From: Azospirillum halopraeferens DSM 3675
GTDB taxonomy: Bacteria; Pseudomonadota; Alphaproteobacteria; Azospirillales; Azospirillaceae
DNA length: 64,000 nucleotides
Direction: 5' to 3'
NCBI RefSeq assembly: GCF_000429625.1
Contig: NZ_AUCF01000029.1
Span: forward strand, 1-64,000
The notes below the pieces were generated by a model that ran no database searches, had not been told where the DNA came from, and saw nothing but the letters and a program-made list of their open reading frames with translations. Below, one piece after another: positions 54,733 to 64,000 of the stretch. The number at the start of each line of letters is the position of its first letter. Positions within the stretch are counted from its first letter, which is position 1. Made by a program: the position numbers and the translations under genes.

Positions 54733-57714
54733 ATGAGCGACGAGTTTCTGTTCGCCGACGAGGAACCGGACGCGCAAGCAGGGCCGGCCGCGGCGGCGGC
54801 GGCGCCGCCGGCGGAGCCGTGGCTGATCCTGATCGTCGACGACGACCCCGCCATCCACGCCACCACGAAGATGGTGCTGCGCGGCTTCACCTTCGACGGC
54901 CGGCCGGCGCAGTTCCTGTCCGCCGCCACCGCCGCCGAGGCGCGCGCCGTCATCGAACGCACGCCGGGCATCGCCGTGGTGCTGCTGGACGTGGTGATGG
55001 AATCCGACGACGCCGGCCTGCGGCTGGTGCGGCACATCCGCAATGGATTGAACAACCGGCGCGTGCGCATCATCCTGCGCACCGGGCAGCCCGGCCAAGC
55101 GCCCGAGCGCGACGTCATCCTCAACTACGACATCAACGACTACAAGTCGAAGACCGAGCTGACGGCGCAGAAGCTGTTCACGTCGGTCGTCGCGGCGCTG
55201 CGCGGCTATCAGGACATCACCGCCATCGAACAGCACCGCCAGGGGCTGGAGCGCATCCTGAACGCCTCGTCGGCACTGCTCGACAAGCGCACCATCGCCC
55301 GGTACGCGGACGGCGCCGTCCGCCAGATCGACGAGGTGGTGCCGGGATGCGCCGGCGCCCTGCTGGCCAGCCGCCGCACCGGCGACGGTGCCACCCTGCT
55401 GCTGGGCGGCGGCGGCGTATTCGCCGGGCTGGCCGGCCGCGACGGCGGGGCGCTGGCAGGGGAGGAGGCGCAGGTCCTGGCCGCGGCGCTGGAGGACCGG
55501 CGCCACCGCTACGGCCCGGACCGTTCGGTGCTGGTCTTCCGTTCCACCGCGCGGCCCCACGACACGGCGCTGCTGCTGCGCCACCCGCGGCCCCTGACCG
55601 AGGACGAGCGGCGCCTGCTGGAGGTCTTCGGTTCCAAGATCGCCGTCGGCTTCGACAATGTGCACCTGTACGAGGAGCTGAGCGCCCTGAACCGCAGCCT
55701 GGAAAGCCAGGTGGCGGAGCGCACCGGCGCCCTGGTCGCCGCCACCGAGGCGGCGGAGGCGGCGCGCGCCGAGGCCGAAGCGGCCAACCAGGCCAAGTCG
55801 CTGTTCCTCGCCACCATGAGCCACGAGATCCGCACGCCGATGAACGGTGTGCAGGGCATGCTGGAGCTGCTGGAACACACGCCCCTGACGCCCGAACAGC
55901 GCGAGCTGGTGGCGGTGGTGCGCGATTCCGCCGACTCCCTGCTCACCATCATCAACGACATCCTGGACTTCTCCAAGATCGAGGCCGGCCGGCTGGACCT
56001 GGAACGGGTGCCGGTGTCGCTGGCCGCGGTGGTGGAGGGGGTGGCCGACACCCTGGCACCGGGGGCGCGCAAGAAGGACCTGGCCGTCATCGCCAGCGTC
56101 GACCCCGACCTGCCGGCCGCCGTGCTGGGCGACCCCGTGCGGCTGCGCCAGGTGCTGTTCAACATCGCGGGCAATGCCGTGAAGTTCACCGACCGGGGCT
56201 CGGTCAAGCTGTCGGCCGAACGGCTGGAGCTGGCCGACGGGCGGGCCACCGTCGCCATCACCGTGGCCGACACCGGCATCGGCATCCCGCGTGACGTGCA
56301 GGCCCGCCTGTTCCGCCCCTTCACCCAGGCCGAGGCATCGACCACCCGGCGCTTCGGCGGCACCGGCCTCGGCCTGTCGATCTGCCGCCGCATCGCCGAG
56401 CTGATGGGCGCCACCATCGCCGTGGAGAGCGAGCCGGGGCACGGCGCCACCTTCCGCTTCACCTTCACCGCCGACGTGGCGCCGCCGCCGGCCGATCCGC
56501 CGCCCCCGGTGCCGCTGGCCGGCCTGTCCGTCCTGCTGGTCGATCCCGAGCCGGACGAGCGCCGTTTCCTCGCCCGCTACCTGGCCGCGGACGGGGCGCG
56601 GGTGCGCGCGGTGGCCGACGCCGCCGCGGCCCGGGCGGCGCTGGCCGCCGACGGGGCGTTCGACGCGCTGGTGGTGGCCGAGGAGGCGGAGCCCGACCGC
56701 CTGCGCGCCGACCCGACCGCCGCCGCGACAGGCTGCGTCGAACTGACCCGCCAGGTCCGCACCGGCGGCCCCGACGGCCCGGTGCCGGTGCCGCGGCCGG
56801 TGCGGCGCAGCCACCTGGCGCGGGCGGTCCTGGTCGCCGCCGGCCGCAGCGCCGGCGATCCCGGCGAGCCCGCGCCCCGGGCCGCGGCGCACACGGGCAC
56901 GGACCGGCCGGCGGCGCCGTGCGCCCCTGCGGCCGACGTGGCCGCCGCCGCCGGCCGCCTGATCCTGGTGGCGGAGGACCACCCGACCAACCGGCAGGTG
57001 ATCCTGCGCCAGCTTGCCCTGTTGGGCTACGCCGCCGAGGTGGCGGGCGACGGGCGGGAGGCGCTGGAGCGCTGGCGCACCGGCCGCTACGCCCTGCTGC
57101 TGACCGACTGCCAGATGCCGGAGATCGACGGATTCGGCCTGACCCGGGCGATCCGCGGCGAAGAGGCGGCCGCCGCCGCCGGCCGCCGGCTGCCCATCAT
57201 CGCCATCACCGCCAACGCCATGGAGGGGGAGGCGCAGCGGTGTCTGGCGGCCGGCATGGACGACAGCGTGTCCAAGCCGGTGGAGATCGCACAGCTCCGC
57301 CGCATCCTCGACCGGTTCCTCCCCGACGGCGTGCCGGCGGCACCGGCCGGCGGCGACCCGTGCCCCGCGCAAGGCGCGGTGCCGGATGCGCCGATCGACC
57401 CGGCGGTGCTGGGCAGCCTGTTCGGCGACGACCCCGCGTTCGTCCACCAACTGCTGGAGGAGTTCCTGGTCTCCAACGCCGCCACCTGCGAGCGCATGGC
57501 GGGAGCGCTGGACGCCCGCGACTGGGGGGAGGTGCGCCAGGCCGCGCACAAGCTGGCCGGCTCCTCCCGCACCGTCGGCGCCGCCGATCTCGCCGCCCTG
57601 GGCGATGCCATAGAGACAGCGGTCGTCGCCGGGCGCCTGGACGGGATCGATACCCTGGTCGCCGGCACCGCCCGCGAACTGGACCGGGTCGGGGCCTACA
57701 TTCGCGCGCGGTGA
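54733..57714 (+). CDS. Hybrid sensor histidine kinase (REC-DUF3369-HisKA-HATPase-REC-REC-HPt)
   Basis: Cytosolic phosphorelay protein, 993 residues, no membrane span. In order: a receiver (acceptor Asp86 in LLDVVM); a DUF3369 sensory region (about 165-315); a coiled coil with [11 protein letters not shown]; HisKA with His364 in [11 protein letters not shown]; HATPase with NAVKFT, DTGIGIP and GGTGLGLSI; a degenerate receiver (about 597-700) that lacks the phospho-acceptor (ALVVAEEAE); an intact receiver (Asp792 in LLTDCQMP); and an HPt domain (His939 in AAHKLAGSS). The output regulator is not in the window. GGAGGACCGG precedes the ATG. Confidence 0.92.
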   Translation: MSDEFLFADEEPDAQAGPAAAAAAPPAEPWLILIVDDDPAIHATTKMVLRGFTFDGRPAQFLSAATAAEARAVIERTPGIAVVLLDVVMESDDAGLRLVRHIRNGLNNRRVRIILRTGQPGQAPERDVILNYDINDYKSKTELTAQKLFTSVVAALRGYQDITAIEQHRQGLERILNASSALLDKRTIARYADGAVRQIDEVVPGCAGALLASRRTGDGATLLLGGGGVFAGLAGRDGGALAGEEAQVLAAALEDRRHRYGPDRSVLVFRSTARPHDTALLLRHPRPLTEDERRLLEVFGSKIAVGFDNVHLYEELSALNRSLESQVAERTGALVAATEAAEAARAEAEAANQAKSLFLATMSHEIRTPMNGVQGMLELLEHTPLTPEQRELVAVVRDSADSLLTIINDILDFSKIEAGRLDLERVPVSLAAVVEGVADTLAPGARKKDLAVIASVDPDLPAAVLGDPVRLRQVLFNIAGNAVKFTDRGSVKLSAERLELADGRATVAITVADTGIGIPRDVQARLFRPFTQAEASTTRRFGGTGLGLSICRRIAELMGATIAVESEPGHGATFRFTFTADVAPPPADPPPPVPLAGLSVLLVDPEPDERRFLARYLAADGARVRAVADAAAARAALAADGAFDALVVAEEAEPDRLRADPTAAATGCVELTRQVRTGGPDGPVPVPRPVRRSHLARAVLVAAGRSAGDPGEPAPRAAAHTGTDRPAAPCAPAADVAAAAGRLILVAEDHPTNRQVILRQLALLGYAAEVAGDGREALERWRTGRYALLLTDCQMPEIDGFGLTRAIRGEEAAAAAGRRLPIIAITANAMEGEAQRCLAAGMDDSVSKPVEIAQLRRILDRFLPDGVPAAPAGGDPCPAQGAVPDAPIDPAVLGSLFGDDPAFVHQLLEEFLVSNAATCERMAGALDARDWGEVRQAAHKLAGSSRTVGAADLAALGDAIETAVVAGRLDGIDTLVAGTARELDRVGAYIRAR

Positions 57715-57910
57715 TCGCCATGGCTTTCGTCGGGCCGGGAGCGGTGGGCATCGGCGCGGGTAACGGGAAGACATTGTTGCCGTTCTATGATACTCCCGCG
57801 CGGGAACGGATTCGGGAGTCGCCGGGGGTGCCAGAGGTGTTTCGAGTTCTTCCGGCAACGTCGCCTGTCACCCGTGCGACCGCCGCCGTTCGAGTGCTCC
57901 GGGCCGGGTG

Positions 57911-58330
57911 ATGGGAAAGCGAGAGATCCGCATCCAGATCGCCGCATTGCCCTACCGTCTGGTGAACGGCCGTGCGGAGATCCTGCTGGTGACGTCGCGC
58001 GACACCGGCCGTTGGATCATTCCCAAGGGATGGGCGGAGAAGGGCGTGCCGCCCCACGAGATGGCGGCGCGCGAAGCCTTCGAGGAGGCCGGCGTGCGCG
58101 GCCGCGTGGCGGGCACGCCGCTCGGCTCCTACCGCTACGACAAGCGCCTGAGCGCGCGCAAATCGGTGCCCTGCGAGGTCTTCGTCTTCCTGCTGGAGGT
58201 CACCGAGGAACGCCGGGACTGGCCGGAGAAGGGGCAGCGCGAACGGCGCTGGATGACGCCGGAGGAAGCGGGGGTGGCGATCAGCGAAGCCGGGCTGGTG
58301 GCCATGCTGCTGGGCATCGGGCGGTCGTGA
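57911..58330 (+). CDS. Nudix hydrolase (DIPP-like)
   Basis: A 139-residue Nudix-fold phosphohydrolase. The catalytic box lies in KGWAEKGVPPHEMAAREAFEEAGV: REAFEEAG is intact, but the first conserved Glu of the box is replaced by Val. FVFLLEV and RRWMTPEEA are typical of diadenosine/diphosphoinositol polyphosphate-type members. The core Glu pair (EE) needed for Mg binding remains, so activity is plausible. ATG 57911 is preferred over GTG 57908. Confidence 0.86.
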   Translation: MGKREIRIQIAALPYRLVNGRAEILLVTSRDTGRWIIPKGWAEKGVPPHEMAAREAFEEAGVRGRVAGTPLGSYRYDKRLSARKSVPCEVFVFLLEVTEERRDWPEKGQRERRWMTPEEAGVAISEAGLVAMLLGIGRS

Positions 58331-58388
58331 CGATCCCCCGTATACGGCCGTGGCGCATCCGACGCCCCCGCGGCATGATGCCCCGGCC

Positions 58389-58787
58389 ATGACCGACGAT
58401 CCCCGGATACCGCACCTGCGCCTCGTGCCGCCCCCCGCCCGCCCGGCTTCCGGCCGGCCGGTGCCGGAAGACTACGGGCTGACGCTGGACGATCTGAACA
58501 TCCCCTACGCCCCCGGCCGCGTCGGCGTGGTGCTGGCCGTCCTGATCACCCTGGCGTCGGCCGTGGCCGAGGCGTGGTGGGACCTGCGCGGCGGCCGGGC
58601 GCTGGCCGCCGCCGGCAGTCTGCTCTACGGCGGGATGCTCGGCGCCTTCGGCGGGCTGGGGGCGTTCGTGCTGGTCCACTGGGCCGACCCGCTGATCGGC
58701 CGGATGTGGCCCGTCTACGGCCGCCTGCGCCGCTACCGGGAGGCGCTGGCCGACGCCCGCCGGGCGTCCGGGGACGAGGGCGCCTGA
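58389..58787 (+). CDS. Small membrane protein, unknown function
   Basis: Unrecognised 132-residue protein. A Pro-rich cytosolic N-terminus (residues 1-40) precedes two transmembrane helices (GVVLAVLITLASAVAEAWW and SLLYGGMLGAFGGLGAFVLVHW). An Arg-rich C-terminal tail follows (RLRRYREALADARR). It converges with fruA 20 bases on. No ribosome site is clear at ATG 58389. Confidence 0.6.
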   Translation: MTDDPRIPHLRLVPPPARPASGRPVPEDYGLTLDDLNIPYAPGRVGVVLAVLITLASAVAEAWWDLRGGRALAAAGSLLYGGMLGAFGGLGAFVLVHWADPLIGRMWPVYGRLRRYREALADARRASGDEGA

Positions 58788-58806
58788 GGCGCCCCTATGG
58801 ACCGCC

Positions 58807-60615
<1,809 letters not shown>

Positions 60616-60628
60616 GGCGACTCTCCCC

Positions 60629-61582
60629 CTAGAGGTCTTCGACGCGCACGGCGTCCATCAGCTCGGCGATGCGCTCGGGCGCCGGCAGCTCCGGCCCCAG
60701 GCGGGCCAGGGTCCCGGCGGCGTAGGCTGTGCCGCGCCGGGCGCAGGCTTCCAGGTCGCCGCCGGCCAGGCGGGCCGCCAGGGTTCCCGCCACCATGGCG
60801 TCGCCGGCGCCCACGGTGCTGGCCACCGTCACCGGCGGCGGCACCGCCAGCAGGGCGCGCCCGCCGTTGGTGCCGTCGACGAAGACGGCGCCCTTGGCAC
60901 CCAGGGACACCACCACCAGGGCGATGCCCGAGGCCGCCAGCTCCCGCGCCGCGGCGACGATTTCGTCGCGTTCCTCCAGCGGCCGGCCCAGCAGTTCCGA
61001 CAGCTCGTGGGCGTTGGGCTTGATCATGTCCGGGCGGGCGGCCACGGCGTGGTGCAGCGGCGTCCCGCTGGCGTCCACCGCCACGAAGGCGCCGCGGGCC
61101 CGCAGGTGGGCCACCAGCTCGGCGTAGGCGGTGTCGGGGACGCCGGCCGGGACGCTGCCGGCCAGCACGAAGGTCCGGTGCTCCGCCGCCAGTTCGTCCA
61201 CCACCTTGATCAGGGCGCGCCAGGATTCCGGCGGCACGTGCAGGCCCGGCAGGTTGATGTCGGTGACCGAGCGGCCCTCGCGATCCACCACCTTGATGTT
61301 GACGCGGCTGCTGCCGGGCAGCCGCAGGCAGCGGTCGCGGATGTGGCGGCGGCGGAACAGCGCCTCGAAGACGGCGATGTTGTCCTCTCCCAGGAAGCCG
61401 GTGGCGACCACCGGCAGCGGCCCGCCGGCCAGGAAAGCCGCGACGTTGATCCCCTTGCCGCCGGCGGTGCGGGTTTCCGCCACCGCCCGGTTGACGGCGC
61501 CGGCGGTGAAGCCCGGCACGTCCAGCGTCTGGTCCACCGCCGCGTTCAGGGTGACGGTGACGATGCCCGTGTCCCCGCTCAT
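60629..61582 (-). CDS. fruK: 1-phosphofructokinase
   Basis: PfkB-family kinase, 317 residues, converting fructose-1-phosphate to fructose-1,6-bisphosphate. [17 protein letters not shown] and [14 protein letters not shown] are the N-terminal sugar-binding pieces. The C-terminal signature [14 protein letters not shown] carries the catalytic Asp and anion hole. ATG 61582 overlaps the fruB stop (ATGA), and fruA follows 13 bases after its own stop. Confidence 0.95.
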   Translation of the reverse strand: MSGDTGIVTVTLNAAVDQTLDVPGFTAGAVNRAVAETRTAGGKGINVAAFLAGGPLPVVATGFLGEDNIAVFEALFRRRHIRDRCLRLPGSSRVNIKVVDREGRSVTDINLPGLHVPPESWRALIKVVDELAAEHRTFVLAGSVPAGVPDTAYAELVAHLRARGAFVAVDASGTPLHHAVAARPDMIKPNAHELSELLGRPLEERDEIVAAARELAASGIALVVVSLGAKGAVFVDGTNGGRALLAVPPPVTVASTVGAGDAMVAGTLAARLAGGDLEACARRGTAYAAGTLARLGPELPAPERIAELMDAVRVEDL

Positions 61583-64000
61583 GGCCGGTCTCCCGTGTGT
61601 GTGAAGCGGTCGCGCACCAGGGCGCGGACCGCGGCAGCGTCGGCGCAGGCGAGCGCCTGTGCCGCAGCCGCCTCGGCCTCGGCCATGGATATGCCGCGCA
61701 GCCGCGCCTTGACCGAGGCGACGGCGGGGATGGCGACGCTGAGTTCGCTCACCCCCAGCCCGGCCAGCAGGATGGCCCCCGCGGGATCGCCGGCGATCCC
61801 GCCGCACGCCCCGACCCAGATGCCGGCATCGCGGGCGGCGGCCACCGTGCGCTCCACCATGCGCAGCACCGCCGGGTGCAGCCCGTCGGCCTGCGGGGCC
61901 AGCACCGGGTGCAGCCGGTCCATGGCCAGCACGTACTGGGTCAGGTCGTTGGTGCCGATGGAGAAAAAGTCCACCGCGCGGGCCAGTTGATCGGCCATCA
62001 TGACGGCGGAGGGCACCTCCACCATGATGCCCAGCTCCACCGGCGCCGCCCCGGTCTCGCGCCGCACCTCCTCGGTGATCGCCCTGGCGCGGGCGAGTTC
62101 GTCGGGGGTGGCGATCATCGGGTACATGATGCGCACCGGCCCGTCGGCCGACGCCCGCAGCATGGCCCGCAACTGGGTGCGGAACAGGTCCTCCCGCTCG
62201 AAGCACAGGCGGATGCCGCGCACGCCCAGGAACGGGTTGGCCTCCGCGGGCAGACGCAGGTAGGGGACGTTCTTGTCACCGCCGATGTCGAGGGTGCGCA
62301 GGATGATGGGCAGGCCGTTCATCGCCCGCACCATGGCGCGGTAGGCGTCGGTCTGTTCCTCCTCGTCCGGCGGGGACTCGCGCTGGAGGAACAGGAACTC
62401 GGTGCGCATCAGGCCGATGCCTTCGGCGCCGGCGTCGACCGCCGCCCCGGCCTCGGCCGGGTCGGAGATGTTGGCGGCCACCTCCACCCGCTTGCCGTCG
62501 GTGGTGATGGCCGGCTTGTAGCGGTCCAGCCGCTCCGCCGTCCGCCGCTCCTCCACGGCGGTGCGGGCGGTGGCGGCGCGCTGCCGGTCGCGGTCGCCGG
62601 GTTCGACCACCAGCACGCCGTCGTCGCCGTTGATGATCGCCTCGGTGCCGTTGCGCTGGTCCAGCACCGCCGGGCCGGCCGCCACCACCGCGGGGATGTC
62701 CAGGGACCGGGCGATGATCGCCGTGTGCGAGGTGGCGCCGCCGCCCGCCGTGCACAGGCCCAGCACCCGCGCCGGGTCCAGCTTGGCGGTGTCGGAGGGC
62801 TCCAGGTCCTCCGCCAGCAGGATGACGGGGTGGTCGGGCAGGGGGGCGGTGGTCTCCGCCCGGTCGGCCAGGAGGCGCAGCACCCGCCGCCCGACGTCGC
62901 GCAGGTCGGCGGCGCGCCCGGCCAGCAGGGGATCGGCAAGCTGGGCCAGGGTGGCCGCCCGCTCCTCGTACACGCCGCGCCAGGCGTGGCCGGCGGCGGC
63001 GCCGGCGTCGATGCGGGCGTGCGCGTCGGTCACCATCTCCGGGTCGTCCAGCAGCTCCATATGAGCCTTGAAGATGGCGGCCCTGGCGGCGCCGGCCTTC
63101 TTCCAGAACGACTCGTGCAGGGTGCGCAGGTCGGCGCCGGCGGTGGCCAGCGCCCGGTCCAGCCGGCGGTGTTCGGCATCCGGGTCGCGGGCGGTCTCGG
63201 CGACCGTCAGCTCCTCGCGCTGGAAGATCCACACCGGCCCCACCGCGACGCCGGGGGAGGCGGAGATGCCGACGATGGCCTGTCCCTCGTAGTCGGTTAC
63301 CGCAGCCGGGTCGGGCCGCGGGGCGGCCGTCGGGGACGGCGGGGCCGCCGCCGCTCCCGCCGGGGGTTCGCCCAGCCCCGTGGCGAACGCCTCGCGGATG
63401 GCGGTGAGCGCGGCGCCGGCGTCGGGGCCGCTGGCGGTGATGGTCAGCGGCTGCCCGCCGGACACGCCGAGCCGCAGCAGCGACACCAGGCTTCTGGCGT
63501 TGGCGACGCCGTTGCCGTGACGCACCGCGATCTCCGCCTCGAAGCGCTTGGCGACCTCCACCAGGACGGTGGCCGGGCGGGCGTGCAGGCCGTGCGGCGC
63601 CGGCGCGGTCACCGCCAGCGCGTCACCGCCCCCGGCGGGGGCGGGTGCGGGATCGGCGGCGGGCGGCGGCGGGGCGGCACCGTTGAGGGCCGCCACCACG
63701 GCGCCCGCATCGTCGGTGGTGCCCAGCCGCTCCGCTTCCGCCGGGTTGCCGAGCACGCCGGTGAGGCGTTGCAGCACGGCGATGTGCTCGTCGGATTTGG
63801 CGGCGATGCCGACCACGAGACGGGCCGGTTCCCCGGCGCCCCAGTCGACGCCGCCGGGGAACTGCACCACGACGACGCCGGTGCGGCGCACCAGATGGCG
63901 CGCCTCCGGCAACCCGTGGGGGATGGCGATGCCGCTGCCCAGGTAGGTGGCGGCCACCCGCTCCCGCCCCAGCATGCTGTCCACGTATCCCGGTTCGATC
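61579..64000 (-). CDS. fruB: PTS fructose multiphosphoryl transfer protein, IIA-HPr-EI (5' end cut)
   Basis: Fused PTS phosphocarrier; more than 800 residues are in the window and the N-terminus lies beyond 64000. In order: IIA(Fru) with active His in GIAIPHG; a Pro/Ala linker; an HPr domain with HGLHARPAT; a second linker; then enzyme I with the phospho-His site GGGATSHTAIIARSLDIPAVV and the PEP-binding MIATPDELARA and GIMVEVPSAVMM blocks. It takes phosphate from PEP directly to fructose uptake, independent of general EI/HPr. First visible gene of the operon; a regulator, if any, is outside. Confidence 0.94.
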   Translation of the reverse strand, partial: IEPGYVDSMLGRERVAATYLGSGIAIPHGLPEARHLVRRTGVVVVQFPGGVDWGAGEPARLVVGIAAKSDEHIAVLQRLTGVLGNPAEAERLGTTDDAGAVVAALNGAAPPPPAADPAPAPAGGGDALAVTAPAPHGLHARPATVLVEVAKRFEAEIAVRHGNGVANARSLVSLLRLGVSGGQPLTITASGPDAGAALTAIREAFATGLGEPPAGAAAAPPSPTAAPRPDPAAVTDYEGQAIVGISASPGVAVGPVWIFQREELTVAETARDPDAEHRRLDRALATAGADLRTLHESFWKKAGAARAAIFKAHMELLDDPEMVTDAHARIDAGAAAGHAWRGVYEERAATLAQLADPLLAGRAADLRDVGRRVLRLLADRAETTAPLPDHPVILLAEDLEPSDTAKLDPARVLGLCTAGGGATSHTAIIARSLDIPAVVAAGPAVLDQRNGTEAIINGDDGVLVVEPGDRDRQRAATARTAVEERRTAERLDRYKPAITTDGKRVEVAANISDPAEAGAAVDAGAEGIGLMRTEFLFLQRESPPDEEEQTDAYRAMVRAMNGLPIILRTLDIGGDKNVPYLRLPAEANPFLGVRGIRLCFEREDLFRTQLRAMLRASADGPVRIMYPMIATPDELARARAITEEVRRETGAAPVELGIMVEVPSAVMMADQLARAVDFFSIGTNDLTQYVLAMDRLHPVLAPQADGLHPAVLRMVERTVAAARDAGIWVGACGGIAGDPAGAILLAGLGVSELSVAIPAVASVKARLRGISMAEAEAAAAQALACADAAAVRALVRDRFTHTGDRP

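Overview
The window is a very GC-rich chromosomal segment from an alphaproteobacterium, most probably a free-living, flagellated member of the Rhodospirillales (Azospirillum / Rhodocista-like). That placement is inference. It rests on the clpS-clpA-phasin-dacC neighbourhood, polyhydroxybutyrate phasins, a cox-type molybdenum hydroxylase operon, an ispB / DUF2007 / trmN6 / S49 peptidase block and a fruB-fruK-fruA phosphotransferase operon. There is no rRNA, insertion sequence, prophage or CRISPR array. One tRNA gene is present.

Layout. 1-7.4 kb: the start of a flagellin gene (cut by the window edge), a RidA-like protein, a COG3146 acyltransferase-like protein, a pentapeptide-repeat protein, a CaiB/BaiF CoA transferase and a patatin-like lipase. 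7.4-17.7 kb: clpS-clpA, two paralogous phasin genes with matching promoter and operator architecture, an Anbu-type proteasome homologue, a lipoprotein, a D-Ala-D-Ala carboxypeptidase with a SPOR domain, a lysophospholipase-like hydrolase, a DUF6352-like protein and a bacteriohemerythrin. 17.7-25.4 kb: a leftward respiratory operon. In transcription order it encodes a small secreted protein, a secreted Gly/Met repeat protein, a membrane-anchored pentaheme cytochrome c, a Tat-exported DMSO-reductase-family molybdoenzyme, its 4Fe-4S partner, a TorD-like chaperone and a second polyferredoxin. 26-34.8 kb: a glycosylation-type island with a TPR-GT41 protein, a GT-B-like protein, an FkbM methyltransferase, a TPR-GT11 fusion, an exostosin-like protein and a second methyltransferase. 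35-40 kb: a small zinc-ribbon membrane protein, a TerB-like protein, a copper-resistance operon (Cys/His-rich protein, cupredoxin, CopA, CopB) and a monoheme cytochrome c. 40-45.2 kb: S49 peptidase, trmN6, DUF2007 protein, ispB, tRNA-Pro(CGG) and a hipBA toxin-antitoxin pair. 45.3-54.4 kb: an S41 protease, coxS-L-M-D-E (form II), an IsdG-like monooxygenase and a GT4 glycosyltransferase. 54.7-64 kb: a multidomain hybrid histidine kinase, a Nudix hydrolase, a small membrane protein and fruA-fruK-fruB (fruB runs off the end).

How the parts work together. The molybdoenzyme operon looks like a complete anaerobic respiratory module: membrane cytochrome, catalytic and electron-transfer subunits, and chaperone. 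It has two unusual secreted accessory proteins and no visible DmsC-type quinol anchor. The copper operon combines a periplasmic oxidase, a cupredoxin and an outer-membrane protein. The cox operon carries its own CoxD/CoxE maturation pair. The fru operon covers uptake and phosphorylation of fructose through fructose-1-phosphate. The phasin region and hipBA both show repeated palindromes that predict dedicated repressors. The most unusual items are the molybdoenzyme operon with its Met-rich repeat protein, and the two TPR-glycosyltransferase genes.
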